From Perognathus longimembris pacificus (Eukaryota; Chordata; Mammalia; Rodentia; Heteromyidae): DNA of 64,000 nucleotides. The notes beneath the pieces are model-generated. The model saw only the letters and a program-made list of their open reading frames with translations. It was not told where the DNA came from and made no database searches. The stretch spans positions 41,526,149 to 41,590,148 of the forward strand of contig NC_063166.1 in the NCBI RefSeq assembly GCF_023159225.1, in the 5' to 3' direction. A program made the position numbers and the translations under genes. Positions 23,277-34,759 of the stretch are shown piece after piece (within the stretch, counting starts at the first letter, position 1; every line of letters starts with the position of its first letter).

Positions 23277-24062
23277 CTCTCCTTTCTTTAATCCCTGATC
23301 ACCCCCATTCAGTTATATTTTTGCTTCTTTCTAGAACCATAATTGCCTGAACTCCTTTTGGGTTCCTGAACTTTTCAAATGCAAATCTTTCAAGTACATG
23401 ATTTTGTTATCTTCTTACAACTGTGATATGTATTGCTAAATTTACTTTCTATTAGTTTTATTTTGTATTCATTTTTATTACCTTTGTTTGCAAGGCCCTG
23501 GGTTCAAGCCTCAATACTAGTACCACACTTCCCTTCCCTCCAAAAAGGAGAATTTAGAGAAACCAAAAACAGATAGCAAAAGCAAGACTGATAGCTGTAA
23601 GCTGCCTCTGGGGTTGAAAGGGGTAGACGAGGAACGGAGAATATCAGGAGAGAAATGGCCAAATCAATGGGAAACCAAGTGTTAAAAGAATCTATTACTA
23701 CTATTTGCACAGATCTTGCTCTAGTCTTCTGGCCTAGAGCAAGCACAAGTGGAGAAGTGTGGAAAGTTGGTATGGATCATGAAGCAAGAAGGAAATATTT
23801 AACACATGCTGTTGTAGAGTTACAAGGGAAACTACAATGTCTTAGAAGTAAAAGGAGCAGAATGTTTTCAGAAGCCAAATGTGTTTGTATTTCAAATAAT
23901 TTTGAGAAGTTAAGTACAATAAGAAAGATGTCACTGGCTTTGAAAGCAAGGAGATGCTTTGGTGACTGAGGACATTCTTGCTTGTGTGGAGGGCTGAGTG
24001 GTGAAGTTGCTTCAATGTTGTTGGAAGAGTAAGGGAAACAAATACCTCAGCCAATGAAGATA
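23277..24062. other. No recognisable feature
   Basis: Unassigned sequence with small open frames and no family motif. Confidence 0.5.
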
Positions 24063-24073
24063 AGAAACTCTGG

Positions 24074-25683
24074 AGCAGTGTCATTCTTTCTGATAGAGGA
24101 ATAGAATTCCATTGTGTATATGTACCACATTTTCTTGATCTGTTCATCTACTGCGGGGCATCTGGGTTGGTTGCATATTTTAGTGATGACAGATTGTGCT
24201 GTAATAAACACAGTTGTGCTGGTGGCTTTAGTGTCTTGCTTGTAATATTTTTGGTAGATTTCCAAAAGCAGGGCTGCTGGGTCATAAGGGAGCTATGTTT
24301 AGCCTTTTGAGGAACCTCCATACTGCTTTCCAGAAAGTTGAACAAGTTTACACTCCCACCAACATTTTAGTAGGATTCCCTTTTGGCCACATCCCCTCAG
24401 CATCTGTTATTATTAGTTTTCTTGATAATAGACATTCTTACTGGGGTGAGATGGAATCTCAATGTGGTTCTGATTTGCATTTCTTTTAAAGCCAGTGATG
24501 TTGAACACTTCTTCATGTGTCTCTTGGACATTCTCATTTCCTCTTCAGAGAAGTCTCGTGAACCCATTTTTAAGGGGGCAGTTGGTTCTTTTGAGGATTT
24601 GTTTTGGGAGGACTTATTTTTTTGAGTTCTATGTATATTTTAGGTATGAGGCCCTTGACTATGTCCTTTGCTGGGCAGAAACTCTGCAGTTTGATACAAT
24701 CCCATTTGTCCAACCTTTCTTTGATTTGTTGTGTTTCTGGGCCTTTATTAAGAAACTTTTGCCCTGTGCCAAGGAGCCCAAGTCTTTCTCTTATTCCTTT
24801 CTGCATTGTTTTCAGGGTATCTGATTTTACTTTGAGGTCTTTGATCCATTTGGAATTGATTCTGATGTAGGGTGATATATAAGAATCTAGCTTTAGTTTG
24901 TTGCAGGTGTTTAACCAGTTTTCTCATCACTATTTGTTGAAGAGGCTGTCTTTCTTCCATCCTATTTTTTTAGCTCCTTTATCAAAGACTAGGTAGCCAT
25001 AGGTCCGCATTTTCGTTTCTATCCCATTTGTAAGAAAATGGAAGGACTTGGAAAAAAATTATACTAAATGAACTGAGCCAAACCGAAAGAATCATAGACT
25101 CTATGGTTTCCCTCATTAGTAATAATTAGTACACATCTAGGATAGTCTTAGCAGAAGATCACAATAGCTCAATAGCTATGTACATGTGAACACATAAGGT
25201 GATGCTAAGTGAAATGAATTCCAAGTTATGGAAATAAGTGGTTTACCATTGTTGTGGTGATTTTCAATGTACCTGAAATTATGTGACTTTCTTTTGTCTT
25301 TTTTCCCCAGGTTTTTACCACTGATGTCACTGTTACTGATTTCTGTACCCTGGGAATTGTATATATGTTTATTGAAACTAAGGAAGGGAAGGAAAACATC
25401 AAAATGGAGAGACAAATGGTAAAAGGTGAAACAATACAATAGCAATACTTATAAAACTTTATGCCGGAATTGCACTGTACAACTCTGGGCGGGGAGGGGA
25501 GGTAGGGAGGGAAGTGAGGAGGGAGATGAAGGGAAAAATGAGGGAAGAAGTAACAATTTTGATTTAAAAAAAATGTATTCACTGCCTTACATATGAAACT
25601 GTAACTCCTCTGTATATCACCTTGAAGGACAAATAAATAAATAGAAAATTCAACAAAATCGGTTTCAAAACAACAACAACAAC
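24074..25683 (+). mobile_element. LINE-1 insertion with 5' inversion (twin priming)
   Basis: 24,074-25,019 is the C-terminal part of L1 ORF2 in reverse orientation. 25,020-25,640 is the immediately following ORF2 end plus 3' UTR in forward orientation, with the G-rich tract (25,486-25,540) and an A-rich tail. The inverted part ends at the complement of agaatgacactgctcca. The forward part starts with cccatttgtaagaaaatgg, the next bases of the same element, so the two halves meet without loss. Short flanking repeats (about aaactctgg at 24,065-24,073 and aaacctctgg at 25,684-25,693) fit a target-site duplication. Confidence 0.8.
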
Positions 25684-25814
25684 AAACCTCTGGGATAGAA
25701 AAAGAGAAAAGGGAAATAGCTTTTAGGCATGATAAAGTCTGGGGGTCAAGCAAAGTATGTTTTCTCCCAATCTGAGCAAAACTTTGACCAGAGGAAAGAG
25801 TTCAAAAATGAAAT

Positions 25815-25903
25815 TGAAGCTGGGTGTTAGTGGCTAAAGTGGTAGGGAGTTAGCCTTGAGTGGAAAAGCCATGTGAGAGCAAGAGATCCTGAGTTCAGTC
25901 CCC

Positions 25904-25904
<1 letters not shown>
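25815..25904 (+). repeat. SINE, internally deleted dimer
   Basis: agctgggtgttagtggct (start of the 7SL head) jumps straight into aaagtggtagggagttagcc and gagttcagtccccagtac of the right monomer. The middle is missing. Confidence 0.75.

Positions 25905-25954
<50 letters not shown>
25905..25954 (+). repeat. (CA)n microsatellite at a SINE tail
   Basis: About 25 CA units directly attached to the SINE's 3' end. Confidence 0.95.
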
Positions 25955-25956
<2 letters not shown>

Positions 25957-26410
25957 GTAAGTCAGAGAAACAAGAGAGACTTGGAAGAGTGTTCCTCATT
26001 CTTGCTCAAGAGTGATGATTTTCATGGGTTAGTTATGCCTGCCACAGGCAAGCGGTAAATACAAAGTGGGATAAAAGAGCTATCTGATTCTCATCCTGTC
26101 ATTTTATTATCTAAATAAAAACTAGTCCAGAGGTGCAAAGGAACTTCCTTATTATTCAGGTAGCTAGTTAAGAAGTTTTGTTTTTTTTTTAACTTTCAAT
26201 TAAGAGATTCTTCTATCTATAGTTCCTTTATACCATGGGAAATATGGCAAAGTTTTTTAAAAATAGACTTTTATTTCAATTATGCACTTCTTTTTATAGT
26301 TGTCATAAACCAGTGACCCAAGAAATTGGCTTTCTATTTATGGAACTAATATATAGTTTCTTCTTAAATGTTTTTAAAGCAAGAAACTTTATGTAAATAA
26401 AAAAGTGACC
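25955..26410. other. No recognisable feature
   Basis: Unassigned AT-rich sequence. Confidence 0.5.
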
Positions 26411-26411
26411 G

Positions 26412-26475
26412 TTCAAGCACTGGTGGCTTACACCTGTAAACCTAGCTACTCGGGAGGCCTAGATCTGAATAACAA
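26412..26475 (+). repeat. SINE head fragment (7SL-like)
   Basis: actggtggcttacacctg, aacctagctactcgggaggc and agatctgaa; nothing of the right monomer follows. Confidence 0.7.
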
Positions 26476-26590
26476 ATTTTCATTAGGTACAGATTTATTC
26501 AGACCTATTAAAAGCCTCAAAGCCAGGAAGCATTATAAATATTTGAACAGATAACTGCATTTTTTAAATGCTGCATAAATCATATGCATA

Positions 26591-26656
26591 GGTGTGAGTG
26601 CTGTGTGAGGGCGGTGTGAGTACAGTGTGAGGGTGGTGTAAGTTCTGTTTGAGGGC
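26591..26656. repeat. 22-bp minisatellite, three units
   Basis: Three units beginning ggtgtgag/ggtgtaag and ending gtgagggc/gtgagggt/ttgagggc, at 26,591, 26,613 and 26,635. Confidence 0.85.
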
Positions 26657-27261
26657 AGTATGACTTCCCTAGGGGGCTCTGGACTCCCTTGGGTGAACTT
26701 GCCCTTTACTAATCTGGACCTGCTATGTCCTTCACTCTCTTTTTATTTCAGTGTTGTTTCTCATCACCAAAAATGACAGCAAGGATAAATATAAAATTAG
26801 TAAGTTAATTTGCTTCCCAATAATTAAGAAGCATACAACCCTCATTATATTCCCATGTAGTTAGTCAGCTTCACACTGAGAGAGAATATTTTAGTGTGCA
26901 TTTTAATCTCCCACCAAAGAGCTTCAGGGTGACAGTAATAAACCCAGTGGTCCTAGAGACCCTTCTTGTCAGCGTCTCATGTGGTTCAGACTGACTTCTA
27001 AGTTGCTGAGGACTTGGTCCTTTCTACACTCAGCCCTCTTTCTGTTCTCACATGTGAACAGGTCAGATCAGTGCAATCCTACATGTAATGGACAAATGAT
27101 ACCATCTTGTCTGGCATTATGCTTCATACAGAATCAGCTTCTACATAGCAGTCTGTTCTTGGAATTATTTGATGTTTTTCTACTGAGATTCAACATTTTC
27201 TGTCCTTGCCTATTCTCAGGGTTTATCCTCCAAGTTTCCACCTTTCCTTTAAAGATGATGT
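26657..27261. other. No recognisable feature
   Basis: Unassigned. The 126-codon open frame from 26,979 overlaps the following LTR and has no family motif. Confidence 0.5.
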
Positions 27262-27680
27262 ATTCATTTAGAAGAATTTCTATAACAAGCTATCATAAGC
27301 TGAAATATATTATTGCACCACTGGGAGCCTCCCTTGTAGAAGGGGTTTGCTTACCCTAAAGTCTGAGAGGGTAAATCAGTTCTGACATGGTTTTTGCTAT
27401 TGGTAGTTGCCAGCAGATCTTGATATTCCTTGGCTTGTGAATGCATCACTCCAATCTCTTCCTCTGTTATCCATGATGGCCTTTCTCTGTAGGTATCTTT
27501 GTGTCTGTTTTTTCATCTTACAAGGACATGAGCCATCAATTTATGGCAAATACTACTCCAGTGTACCCTGATTTTAACTATTTACATCAGCAAAGACTCT
27601 GTTTCCAAATAAGGGTCATCCCTAATGTTCATCATGGATATAAATTTGGGGGTGACTCAACTCAGCACAAATGAATATCA
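27262..27680 (-). mobile_element. MaLR-type LTR
   Basis: + strand reads ggtagttgccagcagatctt, gatattccttggcttgtga, atgcatcactccaatctctt, ttacaaggacatgagcc, ctactccagtgtaccctg and ttccaaataagggtcat. This is the characteristic order of a reversed mammalian MaLR LTR. Confidence 0.65.
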
Positions 27681-28064
27681 TGACTTCCATTGATTCTGCT
27701 ACTTTAGTTAAACTATGCAGTTTTCCAGATTTAACAACCATTGAGAAAATATCCAGAACTCTGGGAACTGGCTCCAATCTAATTCTTTCTCCTTTGTTGT
27801 TAATAGAAATATGATTCTGTTGTGCTACCACCAAGTTGTTATGTCATGGATGATAGCCTAAGTATTCAATTCAGGGGAATTATTCTCATACAAATTTGCA
27901 AACTCAGGCTAAGGCCAAAGTACTCTTTCCTTTTTCTGACATTCCTAGCAAATTAAAGAAAAAAAGAACAAATATTAAATAGGATTAGGAAAATTGGCAG
28001 GACACAGATCCCCCCTCTGATGTTCCAATAAAAGCCCCATAACTTCAGAATTTAGCCCCAGATT
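27681..28064. other. No recognisable feature
   Basis: Unassigned sequence. Confidence 0.5.
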
Positions 28065-28078
28065 TGGGTCCATCTTTT

Positions 28079-28288
28079 TTTTTTTTTCTTTTGGTGGCCA
28101 GTCCTGGGCCTTGGACTCAGGGCCTGAGCACTGTCCCTGGCTTCTGTTTTGCTCAAAGCTAGCACTCTGCCACTTGAGCCACAGCGCCACTTCTGGCCGT
28201 TTTCTGTATATGTGGTGCTGGGGAATTGAACCCAGGGTCTCATGTATACAAGGCAAGCTCTCTTGCCACTAGGCCATATCTCCAGCCC
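28079..28288 (-). repeat. SINE, ID-headed dimer with target-site duplication
   Basis: Reversed full-length copy: T-tail, ggccagtcctgggccttgg, cacttgagccacagcgcc, ggtgctggggaattgaaccc, ccactaggccatatctccag. Flanked by tgggtccatctttt (28,065-28,078) and tgggttcatctttt (28,289-28,302), 13 of 14 identical. Confidence 0.93.
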
Positions 28289-28302
28289 TGGGTTCATCTT
28301 TT

Positions 28303-29385
28303 ATCTCCCAATTCTGTGTGACTAGTGTCTTCTTTTTGTTCAGTAATATTCATAAAAGTCTGTAGAGTACATTCATCATCATAGTGCACAAACCATAATG
28401 AACTTAAGTTTTGTGCATTTACAAGATGTTGAAGCTATTAGGCATTTTGGAGTATTCCCATATGCAGAATGGACTGTCTCTAAAGGATTCTAAGTTTGGT
28501 TAATTAGCTCAGCTGATGAGGTTCCAACAAGTTGATGATAAGTGCCGAGACAGGACAGATGAACAGACAGCCTATGGTGTCTAGGCTGAGATTCTTATGA
28601 GCTGAGTTATAGAGTTAAGAGGTGAAGCCATGAGGTAAGAGATAGAACCTCTTATAGCACAGCCATTGATGTAGTTTCAGCTTTCAGTATAGCATTCAAA
28701 CTTGAAGGATTTGTAAGGTATGTATTTTAATCTCTATGTTACAGATAATCTCTATGTTCCTGTTTGTGCGTTTAAAGATAGGTAATAAAACAATTTTTCA
28801 GAATTGTTTTGGGATATAACCTGATTCATGAATGGAAAGGGAGGAACTACAGGGTGTCAAATGATATGAGACCATTAGAATGATTGGCTATTTTCCTGGG
28901 CCCTTTGTAATGTTATGTGCAATTATTTTCCAAAATGGGTGATAATTGCCACTGCAAGACTGGAGTAAAAGCAAATAAATGACAAATCATTAATTTTGTG
29001 TCCAAGAATAGAACAGGCTCTAATTGTAAGCAATCTGAGTTTGGACTGACACTTTTTTCTGTAGAAACAAATTGCACATTCTACCTCTTAATTCAAAGCA
29101 GTCTTATGCATCATTGCCCTGTGTTTCTCCTGAAAGCAAAGGTGTGATATATGTTCTGCTACAAGTATTATTGTGAGACCTCTCAGTGATGTTGCTCTCT
29201 GTCACCTTCCTCAGATGTATGACTTGAAATGGTCCTTTCATCTTTGCTTTCATTGAACACACAGGTATGGATATCTTTTCTTTGGGCTCTCACATTGCCA
29301 CCCTGAATTCTGTCTCATTGAATCCATATTAAATGTGAAATTAACATTCTCAGTCCTTTCTCATGAAGAAAATATCATACAAATT

Positions 29386-29390
<5 letters not shown>
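28303..29390. other. No recognisable feature
   Basis: About 1.1 kb of unassigned AT-rich sequence. Confidence 0.5.

Positions 29391-29442
<52 letters not shown>
29391..29442. repeat. (AC)n microsatellite
   Basis: About 26 AC units. Confidence 0.95.
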
Positions 29443-29443
<1 letters not shown>

Positions 29444-30371
29444 GTACTTCAAGTAGACATTGCTATAGTTAGCTGGGCTGTATCATAGATTCCTAGGATC
29501 ATAGTCTGACTAAGCAAGTAGAGAGAACCAAATCATCCCTGTAGGCTATGGAGAATAAGAAAAAAAAACTTCTGCAACCTTCTTAATGGATAGCATAAGC
29601 AAAGGAGATTCAAAAGATCAAGTCTAAACACATAGCCAGAGAGCAAGAGCTATTTCCAAAACCAGGCTCAACAGCACAGGACCAAGAAATGCCAAGTGGT
29701 GTCTAGAGGCAGTCCATATACTTACAGAAAGGTGGGGTTTGTGTGTGTGCATGTGTGAGTGAGTGTGTGTGTGTGTGTGTGTGTTGTAAGGACAAATCTG
29801 TGAGCAAAATGAGAGGAATCAGAAATTACTGCATTGATTTGAGCATAGAGAAATATAAGCCCAAGAGTGATTCTGTTCTCCTTGCTTACTTCATACTGAG
29901 GCCCATGATTCAACTCATCATGTAGTCTTTGTGCACTCTTTTTGTTACTTCCATGTTTTCAATGGTAAATGTAATCAGGATTCAGCTCTCTCTACCCAAA
30001 GGTAGTGGTATTCTACCACTCCCAGGATTAAAATACTACAGGTTTTTGACACTGCTTGGTATTTCATCAAGAGATGCTTTTTTGGGCAAAAGATCTATGA
30101 GCTATTAAAATAAAGGCCTTAGTGTAGCATATCTTTTATATTGAGAATCTATTTAGCAGACAGCCTGAGGGAAGGAGAGTGGATTGGCCTGGAAACATGT
30201 TGAAGAAGCTTGGCGCAGAGCCCTGTTCCTAACATAGGCAATGAACACTGCCAGGTCTTGCATTTCTTTACCTGGATTTTGAAAACCAAACCATAGACTG
30301 ACTGCAAATCTACCAGGTAAAATTTCTGAGGATCTGTCTTTCCTTTCTTAATGAAAACTGCTATTGGGGTA
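29443..30371. other. Unassigned, with a TG-rich patch
   Basis: (TG)n-like sequence at 29,739-29,785; otherwise nothing recognised. Confidence 0.5.
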
Positions 30372-30376
30372 AGAAA

Positions 30377-31212
30377 TGTAATGGAGTTCGAGGGTGGGGG
30401 GATTCCCTGTCCTTCCAAGAGTCCACTACTCAGAGATAGTCTCAAGCAAAAAGATTGATTTACTGGGGAAGCAGAAAGCAAACTGACTGGCCAGGGACAC
30501 AGTGTAGATTCAGGAGCTGTCACCGTGACCCCGAGCAGTCCTCAAATTGGGGTTTATGAGGGTAAAAGCGTAGCAAAGATGTAGGGGTTTTGATGCAGGG
30601 GGTAGAGCAAGCAACAAATGAGCAAGTGTGGCACAGATATAGGTGGTTGACACAGGGGTAGAGCAAACAACAAACAAGATAAGCAAGCCATTTACAGAAG
30701 CAGAATTCTTGGGTGAGGTTGACATAATCTACTGTCCCCAACATTTCCTACCATGTTTCCCTAATCAAGATAGAATCAGCTCTGCTCCCTACAACAAAAA
30801 CCAAGGTTGACTTTCTGTCTTTTTCAGCACTGGCATTGTAAAATGGCTCCTGCCCTGTAGCAAGTCAGAGGGATCCATGCATGGGGGGAGCGGGGAGCTC
30901 AGATGTCAGCACTTGGTTAGGGGACATGGCCTCTTTGGAGTACTTCTGTATTTCGGTCAGTCAAGGACTTCGCTAGAGTCTGGCAAAGAGGGCAAGTAGA
31001 TAGGAGGGCAAGTAATAAGAGTCTGGGTAAGAAGCTTCGGCAAAAGTTGGGTCAGTGGCCTCTGTCTCAGTAGCTTCGAACTGCCTTCTTTCTTAGTAGT
31101 CTTTTGATTAAAGAAGGCAAAGAGCTGGCTTGTGTTCCTGCTTATTACTTCAAATTCAGAAGAAGAACATGACCCAGCTACCCAGCTAAGGCAGGCCCTG
31201 GGTGCAGCCTCA
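30377..31212 (-). mobile_element. Candidate solo ERV LTR (antisense)
   Basis: Read on the minus strand it has LTR architecture: a TATA-like CTCATAAA (30,553-30,560), an AGTAAA polyadenylation-like signal 90 bp downstream (30,459-30,464), then a short U5-like part ending CCATTACA. The start chosen gives TG...CA ends flanked by agaaa on both sides (30,372-30,376 and 31,213-31,217). The boundaries are a best guess, the five-base match could be chance, and no retroviral coding region is next to it. Confidence 0.4.
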
Positions 31213-31217
31213 AGAAA

Positions 31218-31810
31218 CAGTGCCTAGAGCTATTGTAATGTTTCCACAATAGCCTTGGAAGAGGGAGGAGGGGCACTGTTTATAATTGCTTGGGATATAA
31301 TCAGTAATGGTAGCAACCTGATGAGGACTCCAGGATTGTGTGGGATGAACACTGAGCAGCTGACATCACAGAGGCCACTTGTACAATCTCTCATGGATAC
31401 TCCAGGTTTTGTCATTCACAGCAGAGATTCTGAGCCCTGGAAGGAAATCTGTTGGAAACATTTCTTACTTGCTTCCTGGTTTTCAATGGGAGAAAACAAT
31501 TAGCAATGAAGAAGAAAAGAAATATTTCACTTTGAGCCTAACATGGAAGTGATAGTTTTGAAATACTTGCTGGGAAGAAAGAATTGGCCTGAGTAGCCTG
31601 CTATATGCTCATGAAGTTGGAAAACTTTTGAAGACAATATCCCCCTCCCCATATTTGGAGAAATAATATTTTATGATAGAGCCTCACACAAGTTGTACTA
31701 TTGTCTACATTTCCTTCCCCTTTTCTTTCTGGACTGAGAATCTGGAACCCAGGTCTTAGCCATTAGGAAAATGAAGGAGAAAAGAAAAGGGAAAAGGAAT
31801 AGGTAGCACT
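31218..31810. other. No recognisable feature
   Basis: Unassigned. An 82-codon open frame around 31,255-31,503 has no family motif. Could be degraded retroviral internal sequence, but I see no supporting motif. Confidence 0.45.
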
Positions 31811-32092
31811 TGATTCTCAACAGGCTAGGACTGTTTATTGAGGCATAACAGCAAGGGGCACAGCCTTTCCGAAGGTGTGGAGGCTGTGCAAGGAAGTGGG
31901 GTTGCAGTTGGGCTTTTATGAGGTCTGAGCAAGGAGGCAGAGGTTAAGGAAAAAGCCATGAGGTTTAGGGAGGTGGGGCTTTCGGTGGGGGCCCACAATG
32001 GAATGTCTACAGCCAAGCTTAGGTGGATCTCCCTGCCTGGGTCAAGCAGTTTGCACATACATATCTGGTGGCTTCCCTGACATCTGTATGCA
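31811..32092 (-). mobile_element. Candidate ERV LTR, 3' part (antisense)
   Basis: On the minus strand a CTCATAAAAG TATA-like box (31,914-31,923) is followed about 80 bp later by AATAAA (31,834-31,839) and a short U5-like end. The geometry is the same as at 30.4 kb but the sequence differs. The upstream limit and duplication were not found. Confidence 0.35.
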
Positions 32093-32203
32093 CCTGGAAA
32101 AACAATCCTTCATTCACTAGTTCTCTTGGTGAGAATAGAATGCCACAGGAGCCTGAAGAGAGTGAGCAGTCATTGTTGTTAAATCAACAAAAATAAAGGA
32201 AGA

Positions 32204-32440
32204 AAAAGCTAGCACTAGACGCTTATGTCTATAATCCTAGCTACTCTGAAAGCTGAGATATGAAGATCACAGTTCAAAGCTGGTCCCCGCAGACAAATCT
32301 GAGAGACTCTTACCCTCAGTTGACCAGCAAAAACTTTAAGTTGAGGTGTGGATCAAATAGTAGAGAACCAGCCTTGAGCAAAAAAGCTAAAGAAGATGAG
32401 AAAGCCTTGAGTTCAAGCCCCAGTACTGGCATGCACACAC
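32204..32440 (+). repeat. SINE, 7SL-headed dimer
   Basis: tctataatcctagctactct, cacagttcaaagctggtcc, gactcttaccctcagttgacc, right monomer ending gagttcaagccccagtactgg, tail with CACACAC. Confidence 0.8.
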
Positions 32441-32995
32441 ATTAAATTAAATAAGGAAAGAAAAGAAAAGATATTTGGAAATATCTTGATTGTAAATATT
32501 CTTTGACAAGATGAAGACAAGTGTGATAGCTGAAACGAGGAGAAGCCACATACTACAGCCTAAGGTTCCAATCCTGTGGCTCCCTTCTCAGAACCAAGTT
32601 GTGCTGAGTTTAGCCAAACTCTTTTGCCTTTTCCAATATCCCTGATGGCTTAGTCACCATGGCAACAATGGATTGAATGTGATGGGGACTATGTGGGCTG
32701 CAAAGCAATAAAAACATTTACTACCTAACCCATTTGCAGAAAAAAAAAAGCTGACTGAAATGAAAAAGAAATACAGCACACAGAAACACAGGAAGAAATT
32801 ACTGAACATTTCCCATGTGATTATCACTGTTACAGGATTCAAAATGGACACCCCAAGATGCATTCTGCCTCTCTAGGGAACTACTTTTGGTTACCTGAAG
32901 ACAATGATTCTAGCAGCAGTATCAGTTCAGGACTGAAAGAATTACTGTGGATTGAATGAAATAGGACAATCAGGATGGAATAATTAGTAAAAATC
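32441..32995. other. No recognisable feature
   Basis: Unassigned sequence. Confidence 0.5.
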
Positions 32996-33010
32996 AAAAG
33001 TTGAATGGAG

Positions 33011-33217
33011 GGGCTGGGAATATGGCCTAGTGGCAAGAGTGTTTGCCTCCTACACATGAAGCTCTTGGTTCTATTCCCCAGACCACATATATGGAAAACG
33101 GCCAGAAGGGGCGCTGTGGCTCAGGTGGCAGAGTGCTAGCTTTGAGCGGGAAGAAGCCAGGGACAGTGCAGGCCCTGAGTCCAAGGCCCAGGACTGGCCA
33201 AAAAAAAAAAAAAAAAA
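33011..33217 (+). repeat. SINE, ID-headed dimer with perfect target-site duplication
   Basis: gggctgggaatatggcctag, tctattccccagacc, gcgctgtggctcaggtgg, gagtccaaggcccagg, long A tail. The 15-bp repeat aaaagttgaatggag lies at 32,996-33,010 and 33,218-33,232. An unmutated A tail and perfect repeat point to a recent insertion. Confidence 0.95.
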
Positions 33218-33232
33218 AAAAGTTGAATGGAG

Positions 33233-34189
33233 AGGACCAAGACTTGTGTAAGAAATGGTATTTTGTGAAGCAGCAATGACAAGTAGTGACCGTAAGTCTC
33301 CCTCCATCTCTCAGACTTCTATTGTCCTGAAGGGCTATTGAGAAAGCCATTGTGTCCTGCATTCACTGCAGCACAAAGAAGGGAACTCGAATATTAAATG
33401 AATTGACCTCAGAAGGAAAAAATAGTTTGATGATAGGTTACAAATACCTGATCTGTGTTGTATGTAACAGTGATCTTTTTGTATTTTCTTGAAAATATAC
33501 TGTGTATCAAAGGTCCCTCCCATATTTTTTATATGTATTCTTTAGTTTGATAACCGTTTGGGGCTGAAAAGTCTCATTATTTCCACAAAGTAGCATCATT
33601 ATCTTCATAGTAACTTCCCAAGTGACACAGTACATCTGTTAGTCAGGGTATGCTAGGCTATCCTGTGGTAACAATACCATCTCAGTGGCTGTATAATGTA
33701 AGTTCATTTCTAGTATTTTAGAAATATTTGTTTCACTAGTATTTTTATTATCTTTGGATACCTGCACAAAGGGGCTTCAATTCCACATGCCAATTTATGG
33801 GTACAATACATACCTTCTGTTGATTTCCTTCATTCCTCTCTATTTCTTGTTCATGTTTCATTGTTCCCTAGAAGTCCTTGTTGAAGTCCTCGAGAGAGAA
33901 AGAGACCATGCAGGCAGGAGAGCCACCTGGACCCATGTTTATGCCCACTTTATGATACATACGACTGCCTGTAAACTTCTCCATCCATATCTCATGTTCA
34001 CTCACATTTCACCACCAGGACCACAACCCACTTTTGTCAGCTTTTCCTACTACTTTCCATGTTTATGCTACTATGTCCATAGTTACGTTTATATTCATTT
34101 TAATGGAATGGTATTTCCATCTTTAAGTATACACATGGCCTTGCTGAGCAAGAAAAATACAATGCCTAGACATGAATAATATAGCAAGG
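33233..34189. other. No recognisable feature
   Basis: Unassigned; the 141-codon open frame 33,754-34,179 has no family resemblance and sits in AT-rich sequence. Confidence 0.45.
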
Positions 34190-34254
34190 ATGATAGATGG
34201 ATGGATGGGTGGATATGTACGTATATACATACATACATACATACATACATACAT
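34190..34254. repeat. Compound tetranucleotide repeat (GATG)n/(CATA)n
   Basis: GATGGATGGATGG followed by about eight CATA units. Confidence 0.9.
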
Positions 34255-34759
34255 TGGTAGAGAAATAATAACTCTCCTTCAATATCCATCCTATCAGGGA
34301 GAGAAAGTGAGCATGTGAAACAAATATTATAGTAAATACATTGTGTACAGCTGGTGCTATAAGTGTTGTGGAAAAACCATGATGTAGATATTGAGAAATA
34401 GGCCTAAGTAAAGGGAGGTAAGAGGTTTTTCTGCCCATCTGCCATATTGACCATTGGTGCTGAGTGTGACTGAAAGCACTGGAGGGCAGAAATCAATGCT
34501 GCCTGAAGGAAACCAGCAAGAAAGAGTTCCAACCAGATTTACATTCTTCCTAGAGTTCTCCATCCAGCAAAGGTGTTGAAGCTGTGATTGATGAATGAAA
34601 GTTGGGAAGAGCCAAGGTTTTGCCAGGACCCTTCCCTCTGAGGCCCCCTTGTAGGTAGGAAGGATGATTGTATAATAACATTCATAACTTGGCCTCTTAG
34701 ATACCTCCTTAAATATAAGATAAGTGCTAGCAAGAAAATAAAGGTTTATAAAAATAAAT
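34255..34759. other. No recognisable feature
   Basis: Unassigned sequence up to the duplication flanking the HMGB3 retrocopy. Confidence 0.5.

Noticed and set aside
25226..25753. 175-codon antisense open frame
   Set aside because: It is antisense to an L1 3' UTR and its G-rich tract, which gives a pyrimidine-coded low-complexity peptide.
33754..34179. 141-codon open frame on the + strand
   Set aside because: No signal of selection or family motif, flanked by a tetranucleotide repeat and AT-rich DNA; taken as chance.
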